Part shown: one piece after another, positions 9,504-17,362 of the stretch
Position numbering within the stretch: the stretch's first letter is position 1
How the letters are laid out: the number at the start of each line of letters is the position of its first letter
Assembly (NCBI GenBank): GCA_963837335.1
Contig: CAWINS010000013.1
Coordinates: 1 to 64,000 of the forward strand
Reading direction: 5' to 3'
From: RYN-230 sp963837335
GTDB lineage: Bacteria > Actinomycetota > Actinomycetes > Streptosporangiales > Streptosporangiaceae
DNA length: 64,000 bases
The notes under the pieces: model-generated
The model's database searches: none
What the model saw: the letters and a program-made list of their open reading frames with translations, nothing else
Told to the model about the DNA's origin: nothing
Made by a program: the position numbers and the translations under genes

Positions 9504-10466
9504 TACAAAACTTGATCGATCTGGGCAGATCGAGCCGTGCGGCCTCGCGGTTATCGCGGATTGCTGAAGCGGCCAGCGCGTGGGCCATTGCGGTGGGCAG
9601 CCTGACGTTGCTGGGATACGCCCTGGGCCTGCGGATGCTGGTGCGCCCGGCCGCTGGCACCGCGCCTGCGTGGCCCGCTCCTGGGATCCGGCCCGGCTCC
9701 GTCTGGCCCGCGCGGCCAGTCGCGCCGGTGCGCTGGCCGCGCGGGGCCTTGGGTTATCTGTCAGGTGGCAGCGTGGGAATGGCAGGTTCTGGCGGTGTTG
9801 GCTGCTGCCGGGATGGCTGGCCGGCGGGATGGGGATCAGGGCAGCGGGGGCGGCGCCGAGTGCGGCGGCAAGCCGGGCCAGGGTGCGGCAGCGGCAGGCC
9901 GGGCGCGGGCTGCTTTCCAGCCGGGTGATGGTCGTGCTGCTGAGTCCGGCCTTGGCTGACAGTTCTGTCTGTGTCAGTGCGTGGTGGTGGCGTAATTGCC
10001 GCAGCCGCTGGCCGTCGAGGAGGGTGATCCAGCGCTGAGCAGGGTCCTGGCCGATCTCGAACCACACGGTCCATCCGGTCTCATCCCCGCTGCGTCCCCA
10101 GGTGCGGGCGAGCTGGTCGAGGATGGCTAACCCGCGCCCATTCTGCCCGGCGGGGTCCATAGGTGCGGGGGTAGCCCACGGTCCGCCCTGGTCGCGGACT
10201 TCCACCCGCAGGTGGTTGCCGTGACGCTGGGCCCAGACGGTGAAGCTGCCTCCGGGTTTGCTGGACCGGCTGTGCAGCAGGGCGTTTGTTACCAGTTCGG
10301 ACAGGCAGAGTAAGGCGTCCTCGGTGGCCGGGCGGTCTTCCAAGATGGCAGCCAGAAACCGGCGTGCCTCGCGGACCTGCTGGGCGGTGGCAGGGAAGGT
10401 GCGTGACCAGGCAAGCAATGGGGTGGCGCGGGCGGCTTGCGGGGTGGTGTGGCCGTGCTGGTACAT
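9498..10466 (-). CDS. RsbW-like ATPase fused to a Cro/C1-type helix-turn-helix
   Basis: The 322-residue protein starts with a GHKL ATPase domain of the RsbW type (about residues 20-137: N-box LSELVTNALLHS, G1 VRDQGGPW, then GRGLAILDQLARTWG). It continues into a Cro/C1 helix-turn-helix (152-212: LRQLRHHHALTQTELSAKAG). In related actinobacteria these are usually separate adjacent proteins; here they are one chain. The last ~110 residues are Arg/Pro/Ser-rich and look unconstrained. I chose the ATG at 10466 because GGAGAGG stands 5-7 bases before it; an upstream start would add unconserved sequence. It diverges from the Xre-DUF397 pair and is followed 15 bases later by the histidine kinase gene. 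Confidence 0.78.
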   Translation of the reverse strand: MYQHGHTTPQAARATPLLAWSRTFPATAQQVREARRFLAAILEDRPATEDALLCLSELVTNALLHSRSSKPGGSFTVWAQRHGNHLRVEVRDQGGPWATPAPMDPAGQNGRGLAILDQLARTWGRSGDETGWTVWFEIGQDPAQRWITLLDGQRLRQLRHHHALTQTELSAKAGLSSTTITRLESSPRPACRCRTLARLAAALGAAPAALIPIPPASHPGSSQHRQNLPFPRCHLTDNPRPRAASAPARLAARARRSRAGSQERATQARCQRPGAPASAGPGRIPATSGCPPQWPTRWPLQQSAITARPHGSICPDRSSFVV

Positions 10467-10653
10467 GCAACCTCTCCTTGCCGTGCGCCTGGTGAGTTCG
10501 TGGTTACTGCAAGTGGGTGTTCCTAGACTGGCATCGCGCAAAAAGATGTGCAAGCTTTCACGCAATAAGACGAGTTCGCAGTTCTTACTGTTTGCGTGGG
10601 TACTTACGGCAGACTTGATCAACGCACAGGAGGCGGAGGAGAGGACATCTGCA

Positions 10654-11511
10654 ATGGCTGAGAGGCGAGCGCCGTCGGTGCGTTCCCGGCAGCTTGCTGC
10701 GGAGCTGCGCCGTCAGCGCGACGAGGCGGGCCTGACTGGCGAGGAAGTGGCGGTGCGCCTCGGGTGGTCGGCGGCGAAGGTCTCGCGGGTGGAGACGGCA
10801 CGGACAGCGGTGAGTCCGTCTGACTTGCAGTTGCTGCTGGACCTGTACGAGGTTTCCGGGCAACATCGCGAGCGGCTGACCGAGCTTGGACGGACAGCAC
10901 GCCAGCGCGGCTGGTGGGACGCGTACGCGGACATGCTCGGCCCTGAGTACGCGACCTTGATCGCGCTTGAGTCTGACGCGGACTCGGTGGGCTGGTACGC
11001 GGCCCAGATTGTCCCCGGCCTGCTCCAGACCGAGGAGTACGCGCGCGAGATCATCCGGTCCACGCTGCTGATCTCCCCGCCTGGCGAGATGGAGAGGCGC
11101 GTTCAGGTCCGCATGTCCCGGCAGCGTGTCCTGTCCGGTGACAGCCCGCTTGAGCTGGCCGTGATCCTGGACGAGGCCGCACTTGAGCGGCAGGTGGGTG
11201 GGGCCGCGGTTATGCGCGCCCAGCTCCGCCACCTCGTACAGGTCGCGGAACAGCCCAATGTTCAGGTCCAGGTGCTCCCGAACGCGGCGGGCGCGCATCC
11301 GGCGGTCACCGGCGAGTTCACGATCCTGCGCTTCCCGGAACTGATCGCGCCGGATGTGGTCTACCTGGAGAACATGACCAGCAACGTCTACGTCGAGCGG
11401 GAGGCTGAGGTTTTCCGTTATAGCCTTGCCTTGGAGCGCCTGAGCACCCTTGCCCTCGGCCATGAGGAATCGATTGCCCTCATCGCCGGGCAGGCGGATG
11501 CGATGAAATGA
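10654..11511 (+). CDS. Scr1-family Xre regulator (HTH plus DUF5753)
   Basis: The 285-residue product has an N-terminal helix-turn-helix (about 13-65: LRRQRDEAGLTGEEVAVRLGW) and a DUF5753 ligand/interaction domain (about 95-275, including IVPGLLQTEEYAR). This is the common actinobacterial Scr1 type, usually paired with a DUF397 protein as it is here. Such pairs are proposed to act as regulator and antagonist, partly like toxin-antitoxin modules, and affect development and secondary metabolism in streptomycetes. The ATG at 10654 is preceded by the strong purine stretch GGAGGAGAGGA. The stop overlaps or abuts the DUF397 gene, indicating translational coupling. Confidence 0.92.
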   Translation: MAERRAPSVRSRQLAAELRRQRDEAGLTGEEVAVRLGWSAAKVSRVETARTAVSPSDLQLLLDLYEVSGQHRERLTELGRTARQRGWWDAYADMLGPEYATLIALESDADSVGWYAAQIVPGLLQTEEYAREIIRSTLLISPPGEMERRVQVRMSRQRVLSGDSPLELAVILDEAALERQVGGAAVMRAQLRHLVQVAEQPNVQVQVLPNAAGAHPAVTGEFTILRFPELIAPDVVYLENMTSNVYVEREAEVFRYSLALERLSTLALGHEESIALIAGQADAMK

Positions 11512-11531
11512 TCATGAGAGGGGGCGCGGAA

Positions 11532-11741
11532 GTGGACACTCGGGATCTGCGCCGCGCCGAGTGGTGCAAGAGCACCCGCAGCGGCGGGAACGGTAGTTGT
11601 GTGGAGGTCGCCCGTAACCTGCCGGGGATCGTCGCCGTGCGTGATTCGAAAAACCCGGACCAACCGGCGCTGGTCGTCAGCCCCGCCGCCTGGCGCGGGT
11701 TCACTGCAGAGATCAAGGCTGGTCAGTTCGACCTGGACTGA
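11532..11741 (+). CDS. DUF397 protein, partner of the Xre regulator
   Basis: The 69-residue product has the DUF397 pattern: AEWCKSTRSGGNGSCVEVA near the start, then VAVRDSKNPDQPALVVSPAAWRGF. DUF397 proteins accompany Scr1-type regulators and are believed to modulate them. I placed the start at the GTG at 11532 because GAGAGGGGG lies seven bases upstream and family conservation starts there. An alternative ATG at 11508 overlaps the regulator's stop as ATGA and would add eight residues. Confidence 0.88.
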   Translation: MDTRDLRRAEWCKSTRSGGNGSCVEVARNLPGIVAVRDSKNPDQPALVVSPAAWRGFTAEIKAGQFDLD

Positions 11742-11793
11742 GCTGCAAGCAGGCCGGGCCCCCGAGGGGCATCGCCCCGGGCCAGCCGCCCGT

Positions 11794-11846
11794 CATGATC
11801 ACGGTCAATCTCTGACAGATCACACCCCTTATTGACCGGGATCATG
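11794..11846. repeat. 16-bp near-perfect inverted repeat between convergent genes
   Basis: The left arm (11794-11809) and right arm (11831-11846) pair at 15 of 16 positions around a 21-base spacer. The element lies between the DUF397 gene and the convergent esterase gene. It may be a bidirectional terminator, although there is no T-run, or a protein-binding site. Confidence 0.6.
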
Positions 11847-11925
11847 GAAGAGCCCCCACCCCGCTGCACACCCCGGCGTGGGCTGGGCAGACCGGCCGGG
11901 GCGGAGTGGCCGGCGCGCGGGGGCG

Positions 11926-12897
11926 TTAGGACGAATGGGGGAGGTTGGCGAGGAAGGCGAGCTTGGCCAGGAAGTGCTGGGTCCCGCCGCCGTCGTGCCC
12001 GTTGAACGGGTAAACCTCGATCTGCTTCGGCCCGGCGTAGTGGTTGAACGCGGCGAAAACCGTGGACGCTGGGGTGATGTCATCCACCAGGCCGACCGAG
12101 AACAGGCCCGGGGCCGTGATCCGCTTGGCGTGATTGACCACGTCCAGGTAGGCCAGCGTGCTGAATACCCGGTCCACCTCGCCGCGGTGCACGCTGAGGT
12201 ACTCGATGAGCTCGAGGTACGGACGGCTGTCGGTCACCTCCACCGCCCGCCGGAAGTCGGCCAGGAACGGGACTTCGGGCAGGGCCGCCGCCACCCCGCC
12301 GGCCAGGTGGGCGGCCACGATGGCCAGGCCGCCGCCCTGGCTGCCGCCGGTGGTGACCAGGGGCCGTCCCGCGCTGGCCGGATGGCGCCGGGCCGCCGTC
12401 ACCGCCTGGGCCGCGTCGATGAACAGGCGGGTGTAATAGTGCGTGCGCGGGTCGGCGATACCGCGGGTGAGGAAGCCCGGGGTGCTGGGCGCGCCCGGGT
12501 CGCTGGGATCCGGGGTGTCGGCGCTGCGCCACCCGCCGCCCTGGCCCCGGGTATCCATGATCAGGTGCGGATGGCCGGCGCAGCTCCAGGTCAGCCAGTC
12601 GAAGGGATCGCCGCGCCCGCCGCCGTATCCGATGTACTCGACGATGAAGGCGTGGTCCGGCGGGCTCGCGTGCGGCAGCAGTAGCCAGCCCTTGATGGGA
12701 TCGCCGGCGTAGCCCGGAAAGGTCACGTCAACCACGTCCGCGTGCTGGATCTGCGTCTTCACGCCGGTGAACACGGGCTCGGCGTTCTGCGCCGCGGCGG
12801 CCGCCAGTTCGCTGGCCCAGAACTCGTCGAAGTCCGCGGGCTCCTCGACGGCGGGCTGGTACTGGCGCAGTTCGGCCAGGGAAAGATCGCGGAGCAT
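11926..12897 (-). CDS. Acetylxylan esterase-like alpha/beta hydrolase (AXE1 family)
   Basis: The 323-residue enzyme belongs to the acetyl-xylan esterase / cephalosporin-C deacetylase group (CE7). It has the nucleophile S186 in TTGGSQGGG, the catalytic Asp in VGLVDDITPAS (about 272-273) and the His in PFNGHDGG (H301), plus the RGQGG oxyanion segment near residue 117. Family members remove acetyl groups from xylan oligomers and other acetylated sugars. There is no signal peptide, so it likely acts on imported oligosaccharides. It lies 18 bases downstream of the truncated beta-glucosidase and probably belonged to the same hemicellulose-use operon. Confidence 0.88.
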   Translation of the reverse strand: MLRDLSLAELRQYQPAVEEPADFDEFWASELAAAAAQNAEPVFTGVKTQIQHADVVDVTFPGYAGDPIKGWLLLPHASPPDHAFIVEYIGYGGGRGDPFDWLTWSCAGHPHLIMDTRGQGGGWRSADTPDPSDPGAPSTPGFLTRGIADPRTHYYTRLFIDAAQAVTAARRHPASAGRPLVTTGGSQGGGLAIVAAHLAGGVAAALPEVPFLADFRRAVEVTDSRPYLELIEYLSVHRGEVDRVFSTLAYLDVVNHAKRITAPGLFSVGLVDDITPASTVFAAFNHYAGPKQIEVYPFNGHDGGGTQHFLAKLAFLANLPHSS

Positions 12898-12915
12898 AAG
12901 AGTCCTCGCGGTCGC

Positions 12916-13680
12916 TCAGTCGGCGGGCAGCAGCGTGATGTCCGGATGCAGCGCCCGGCCGAAACCCACCTCCCGGCGCTGGCCGGTGAGAGTGTAGCTG
13001 AGCCTGGTCTCGATGTCCGTGCTGGACCGGCCGACCCGCAACTCCATCTGGCCGGGGTCAACCTGCCGGTGGCCAGCCGCCCCGGTGTAGCAGGTGAGAT
13101 CGGCGTGCACGGTGAACTGGACGGTACGCGAACTGCCGGGCGGCAGGTCAACCTTGGCCGCCGCGATCAGCTGCTGGACCGGCCGGGCCACCTCGGCGAC
13201 CGGGTCATGCAGGTACACCTGGATGACCTCGGCCGCCGGCACGGTGGCGCCGTTGCGGAGTGTCACGGTGAACTGGCAGCAGCCGTCGGCCGGCCACTGC
13301 GGCGGTGAGCAGGAGCGGACGCTGACCCAGGTGACCGGGGCATAGGACAGTCCATGCCCGAAGGGGAAGAGCGGGGTGGGGTCGATGACGCTGACCTGGG
13401 TGCGCTGGCCCAGCGGGGCCGCGAGAAAGGTGGCCGGCTGGTTCGAGCCCGCGGCCGGGAAGCTGACTGGCAGGCGGCCGGATGGGTTGACCCGCCCGCT
13501 CAGCACGTCCGCCAGGGCCCTCGCTCCCTCCTCGCCGGGGTAGAAGCCGCAGACCGCGGCGGCCAGCCGGCCGGCCTGACGGGACAAGTCATACGGGCGG
13601 CCGGCCAGCAGCACCAGCACCACCGGCGTGCCGGTGGCCAGCAGCGCGTCGAGCAGTTCTTCCTGGCGGCCGGGCAGCGG
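12916..13680 (-). pseudogene. 5'-truncated GH3 beta-glucosidase (C-terminal domains only)
   Basis: The reading frame encodes the GH3 C-terminal alpha/beta domain (GRQEELLDALLATG, then GFYPGEEGARALADVLSG and NPSGRLPVSFP), the segment FPFGHGLSY and a fibronectin-III-like C-terminal domain. The N-terminal TIM barrel that carries the nucleophile, normally 300 or more residues, is absent: homology ends at about 13680, where a sugar ABC-permease sequence begins on the other strand. A GTG at 13623 could start a 235-residue fragment, but it would not be a glycosidase. The loss of the 5' half by deletion or a mis-join is the simplest reading. Confidence 0.85.
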
Positions 13681-13687
13681 CGCTGCC
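13673..13687. other. Rearrangement junction at a 6-3-6 inverted repeat
   Basis: GGCAGC-GGC-GCTGCC lies exactly where GH3 homology (minus strand) meets ABC-permease homology (plus strand). Both genes have lost their 5' ends here, so a single deletion between two divergent genes, perhaps helped by this short repeat, would explain the arrangement. A chimeric contig join is the alternative. Confidence 0.55.
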
Positions 13688-14144
13688 GCTGTACCTGATG
13701 CTGGACAAGCTCGGCCTGCTCGACAATCCGCTCGGGGTGGCCCTGCCGGAAGCCGCGTTCGGGCTGCCGCTCACGATCGTGATCCTGCGGCCGTTCATGC
13801 GCGAGATCCCCGGCGAACTGGAGGACGCGGCCGTGGTGGACGGGGCGACCCGCATCGGGTTCTTCCTGCGCATCCTGCTGCCGCTGTCCCGCCCAGCGCT
13901 GGTCACCGTGGCCGTGCTGGCCTTCGTCCAGAGCTGGAATCAGTACCTGATCCCGCTGCTCGTGTTCACCAGCCAGGGACGATTCACGCTGCCGCTGGGA
14001 GTGGCGAACTTCCAGACGGAGCACGCGCAGGACACGGCGAGCATCCTGGCGTTCACGGCCCTGTCCATGCTGCCCGCGCTGGGTTGCTTCATCTTTGCCC
14101 AGCGGCATCTGGTGGGCGGGTTCACCGGCGCGGTCAAAGGCTGA
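13680..14144 (+). pseudogene. 5'-truncated MalG-type sugar ABC transporter permease
   Basis: The frame reads ALPLYLMLDKLGLLDN from the junction and contains the EAA-loop region (ELEDAAVVDGATRIGFFLRILLP) and final membrane spans of carbohydrate ABC permeases, ending in LVGGFTGAVKG. About 150 residues are present; a complete MalG-like permease is about 275-300, so the first three or so membrane helices are missing. An ATG at 13698 could start a short fragment that is unlikely to work. Neither the other permease, the binding protein nor an ATPase gene is present, so the transporter has been lost as a unit. Confidence 0.85.
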
Positions 14145-14224
14145 TACCGCGGGCTGGGTGAGGCCTGTTAACCCGCCCGCCCAGTCAGCCCGCCCAGTCA
14201 GCCTTCCCGGTCGGCTCCAGCCAG

Positions 14225-14995
14225 TCAGCCTCCCCGGTCTGCTCCGGCCGCCCGGCGGATGCCCGCTCCCGGCGCTGCCGCATCGGACGCGCGTTCCATC
14301 ATCGTCTCGATCGGGGACTCCGGCCGCATCGCGCTCATCGCGAATTCGACCGGGCAGTTGGCCCCGTCGTAGGTGGTCCTGGTGACCCGCAGCACCGGGC
14401 TGCCCGGCCTGAGTTCCAGCAGCTCGGCTTCGGGGCCACCCGCCGGGGCGGCGGTGAATACCTGCCTGGCCCGCATGATGCGGACCCCGTAGCGTCCCTC
14501 GATGGTCGCGTACAGCGAGTCCTCGAGCAGGGATTCTGCGCCGAGCCCGGCAAACCGTGCGCAGGGCAGCCAGGAATGCTGGACCGCGAGGGGGCGGCCG
14601 TCCACGATGCGTACCCGCTCGATGGTGACCGTCGCCGCGTGCGCCGCGAGTTGCAGCGCCTGCCGGGCCAGGTCCGTCGGCTGCTCCACCGCAGCCTTGA
14701 TGAGCCTGCTCTCCACGTCCCGGCCCTGGCTGCGCATCTCCTCGGTGAAGCTCAGCAAGGCGCCCACCCGCCTGGTGGGCAGGCGCTCGGCCGCGAAGGT
14801 GCCCAGGCCCTGGCGCCGGACGACGATGCCCTCGCCGGCCAGCGCCCCGATCGCCTGGCGGACCGTCATCCGGGCCACGCCGTACCGCGCGGCGAGGTCG
14901 GTCTCGGACGGCAGCCGGTCGCCGGCGGCCCATTCGCCGACCGTGATCCTCATCCTCAGGTCGTCCCGGATGCTCACGTGAACGGGCTTAGTCAT
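14225..14995 (-). CDS. GntR-family (HutC-type) transcriptional regulator with UTRA domain
   Basis: The 256-residue protein has a winged helix-turn-helix (about 8-72: PSETDLAARYGVARMTVRQAIGAL and GIVVRRQGLGTF) and a UTRA effector-binding domain (about 90-240), the layout of HutC/FarR-type GntR regulators that sense sugars, amino acids or their derivatives. It lies next to the broken sugar-transport and glycosidase genes, which it may once have controlled. I chose the ATG at 14995 (AGGAAGAG just upstream); a longer start would add unconserved sequence. A GATGAC/GTCATC inverted repeat 17-33 bases upstream is a candidate autoregulatory site. Confidence 0.88.
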   Translation of the reverse strand: MTKPVHVSIRDDLRMRITVGEWAAGDRLPSETDLAARYGVARMTVRQAIGALAGEGIVVRRQGLGTFAAERLPTRRVGALLSFTEEMRSQGRDVESRLIKAAVEQPTDLARQALQLAAHAATVTIERVRIVDGRPLAVQHSWLPCARFAGLGAESLLEDSLYATIEGRYGVRIMRARQVFTAAPAGGPEAELLELRPGSPVLRVTRTTYDGANCPVEFAMSAMRPESPIETMMERASDAAAPGAGIRRAAGADRGG

Positions 14996-15011
14996 GACTC
15001 TTCCTGGGATA

Positions 15012-15028
15012 GATGACGCGAGGTCATC
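15012..15028. promoter_or_regulatory. Candidate GntR operator: GATGAC-N5-GTCATC
   Basis: A perfect 6-5-6 inverted repeat sits 17 bases before the start of the GntR regulator gene. Dimeric GntR regulators bind short palindromes and commonly control their own promoter. The assignment rests on position and symmetry only. Confidence 0.4.
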
Positions 15029-15050
15029 ACGAGTCGGACCGTGGGGCGGC

Positions 15051-15069
15051 CCGCCCGGAGTCCGGGCGG
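15051..15069. repeat. 9-1-9 GC-rich palindrome
   Basis: CCGCCCGGA-G-TCCGGGCGG is a perfect inverted repeat in the leader region of the GntR gene. It could form a hairpin in RNA or bind a dimeric protein; no T-run follows in either direction. Confidence 0.45.
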
Positions 15070-15612
15070 CGAGCCCGGTAATACGTGACACCCCACTGAC
15101 CACATCGAAATGTTATCCATTGCCAACCGTTCTGCTGCACCCGGGAGAAGTTACAGGCATTCTTTCGTGACGCCAAAACAAACTGTGAATACTGCTTGTG
15201 GGCTCAGAGTATAAGCACCAGGGCGTGCCGCAAAGCTGTTCTGGCTATGTCGACAGGTAGGGCGCACTGTAAGGTCAGGCTTTAGTAATGGGCCCGCCAG
15301 GGATACGTCATACGCGAAGGTAGCAGTGGGGTCAGAGGGCTGCAATCACATCGCCCCGGAGGCTGGCATACTCGTCGGAATCTCGCCCTACCGTCAGTCC
15401 TACGCATTAGCGCGCAATTGCGCCGCGCGCGGCGAGGTGTCCGGACGGCCCGCCGGGAATCATGACGCTGGCCGCGGTCCCGTCTGAGCGCAGCGCCGAT
15501 TCGCGGGCGCACTTCAAAATGCCTCCGTCAGTTAATGCCTCCGCCTGACCGGCCTTCCCTGATCCGCTCGCCTGGCCGGCCGCGCCTGACCGGCCAGCGA
15601 TGCTCCCAGGGG
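15070..15612. other. Non-coding stretch of lower GC, no gene recognised
   Basis: No frame here has the codon use or conservation of a gene. The segment from about 15100 to 15420 is clearly less GC-rich than its surroundings and contains a perfect 12-base palindrome (GCGCAATTGCGC, 15412-15423). It may be a promoter region for the GntR gene plus remnants of lost DNA. Confidence 0.5.
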
Positions 15613-16077
15613 TCAGGCCGGGACTGGCATTCCGCTCATCGCGACGCTGACCACCACGACCGGGCAGGGAGCGTGCCGCAGGCAGGCCCGGGCCACCGGG
15701 CCGATGCCATCGGGCGCGCAACCGGCGCTGCCCAGCACCAGCATCTCGGCGCCGTCGGCGTGATCGAGCAGTACCCGGGCCTCCAGCCCTTCCGCGATCT
15801 CCACGGTGACCGCGACCGGGGGTGCGTCGCTGACCGCGGCCGTCACCTCATCCTCGAGCCGTTGCCGGGCGTCTAGGAGGTCTTCCGTGCGATCCGGGGG
15901 ACACGCATGCGAAGCGTAGGGTGCTACCCGCTTCGCGGCGTCCTCCCAGGCCCGCACCACGTGCAGGGTCGTCCCCCGCAATCCCGCTTCGCGAACTGCC
16001 CATCGCAGGGCGGCCAGTGAGGCCGATGAACCGTCTGCGCCCACCACGATGCGCTGCAGCCCCAGGTTCTGATTCAG
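15613..16077 (-). CDS. UspA-type universal stress protein, probable CTG start
   Basis: The 154-residue product is a single Usp domain: RIVVGADGSSASLAALRWA at the N-terminus, a middle HVVRAWED strand and a C-terminal CPVVVV strand. The usual nucleotide-binding G-2x-G-9x-G(S/T) loop is poorly kept (VLGSAGCAPDGIG), so ATP binding is uncertain. The first GTG, at 16047, would remove the start of the first beta strand. A CTG at 16077, six bases after a perfect GGAGGT, gives a normal N-terminus, so I infer a CTG start. A DosR-like box lies about 190 bases upstream, which would fit hypoxia or redox control. Confidence 0.8.
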   Translation of the reverse strand: MNQNLGLQRIVVGADGSSASLAALRWAVREAGLRGTTLHVVRAWEDAAKRVAPYASHACPPDRTEDLLDARQRLEDEVTAAVSDAPPVAVTVEIAEGLEARVLLDHADGAEMLVLGSAGCAPDGIGPVARACLRHAPCPVVVVSVAMSGMPVPA

Positions 16078-16267
16078 CGCCGTACCTCCTTCACAGAGTC
16101 AGTCGGGAGGGCCAGCGTTCCAACGCGTCACCCGCCGCGTCCTGCTGCCGGAGGTACAAATACCCAGTGCTGGCTACTCTCACCCACTTGGGCGGTTACG
16201 CAACGGAACTTCACCCTCTGACCCAGCCTCGTGAGTGCAGCCTCGCCCGCCGGAGGCGGCCAGGGAA

Positions 16268-16284
16268 GGGACTTTGTGCCCTAA
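16268..16284. promoter_or_regulatory. DosR/DevR-like box
   Basis: GGGACTTTGTGCCCTAA closely resembles the DosR palindrome (GGGACTWWAGTCCC core), with one central departure. It stands upstream of the UspA gene, and universal stress genes are classic DosR targets in mycobacteria. The distance to the start, about 190 bases, is long but allowable. No DosR-type regulator is encoded in the window. Confidence 0.4.
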
Positions 16285-16287
16285 ATG

Positions 16288-17169
16288 TCAGGAAACAGCC
16301 CGGGGCCGGACACCTGAGCCGCGCAACCGGACCGCATCGAGCGCCGGCGCCGGGAGCGGTGATCCGTGGTATCCGGCGACCTGGCCGAAGCGCTCGCCGT
16401 GGCCCCAGTCGCGGGCCGCGTCAATGATGTCCTGGGGGGTGGTCCCCACGAAGTTCCACCACATCACCACCGGCTGGTCCAGCGGCTCACCGCCGAGCAG
16501 GAACAGCTCGGCGTCCGCCGCCGCGGCCAGCGTGACCTGATCCCGGCCGGTGGGCAGGTACAGCAGGGTCCCGGGGGCGAGCGCGGTCCCGTCGGCCTCC
16601 GCCGTCCCGGCGGCCATGAAGATCACATGCTCATAGCCGGGCTCCAGGCCGAGCTGGCCGCGGGTGTCGCGGCCCGCGCGCAACTGGGCGCCTACCACCG
16701 GGGAGAAGACGGTGGCCGGAGAGCGCACGCCCGCCAGCGACCCGGCGAACACGGTGATCTTGAATCCGGCCAGCCCCGCCGCTGGCAGCTCGGGATGGTG
16801 CTCGAAGTCCGGCGCCACCTGCCGCTGTGAGCCGGGCAGGGCCAGCCAGAGCTGGACGCCGTGCAGCCATGGCTCGTGCTCGCTGGGCGACTCCTCGGCA
16901 TGGGCGATCCCCCGCCCGGCGGTCATCAGGTTGAGCTGGCCGGGCCGGATCATCTGCTCACTGCCCAGGCTGTCGCGGTGCAGCACGTTCCCGTCCAGCA
17001 GCCAGGTGACGGTCTGCAGGCCGATGTGCGGGTGCGGCGGTACCTGCATCCCGGCCACGCCGTCCACCGACGCCGGGCCGTAGTGGTCCACGAAGCACCA
17101 GGCGCCGACGCTGCGCCGGTGCCGCAGCGGCAGCAGCCGGCGGACCTCGATGTCCCCGACCCGGGCCAC
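16288..17169 (-). CDS. Pirin family protein
   Basis: The 293-residue bicupin has the pirin metal-site histidines in PPHPHIGLQTVTWLLDG and GRGIAHAEES, and the C-terminal pirin_C region with LLGGEPLDQPVVMWWNFVG. Pirins bind a single iron; some oxidise quercetin, others act as redox-dependent partners of enzymes or transcription factors. It stands between UspA and the transhydrogenase genes, so an oxidative or redox role fits but is unproven. The GTG at 17169 is the first plausible start and lacks a clear ribosome-binding site; the frame stays open upstream through repetitive GC-rich sequence without an ATG. Confidence 0.9.
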   Translation of the reverse strand: MARVGDIEVRRLLPLRHRRSVGAWCFVDHYGPASVDGVAGMQVPPHPHIGLQTVTWLLDGNVLHRDSLGSEQMIRPGQLNLMTAGRGIAHAEESPSEHEPWLHGVQLWLALPGSQRQVAPDFEHHPELPAAGLAGFKITVFAGSLAGVRSPATVFSPVVGAQLRAGRDTRGQLGLEPGYEHVIFMAAGTAEADGTALAPGTLLYLPTGRDQVTLAAAADAELFLLGGEPLDQPVVMWWNFVGTTPQDIIDAARDWGHGERFGQVAGYHGSPLPAPALDAVRLRGSGVRPRAVS

Positions 17170-17362
17170 CCGCCCCGTGGTCAGCTCGCCCGTGGTCAGT
17201 GCCGTGCCAGGTCGCCCGTGGCCAGGTCGCCCGTGCTCAGGTCGCCTGGCTGGCCGTCCGGGCCAGGCGTGCCCGGGACGGTCACATCCGCGTCGGCAGT
17301 GCTCATGTCCCCATTCTGCGCCCGACGCCCTGCCCTGGACCCGCTGGCCAGCGGACCGCTGG

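Noticed and set aside
13500..14933. 477-codon minus-strand frame over the ABC permease and GntR region
   Set aside because: It is read in the wrong frame for both GntR and GH3 and has no homology of its own.
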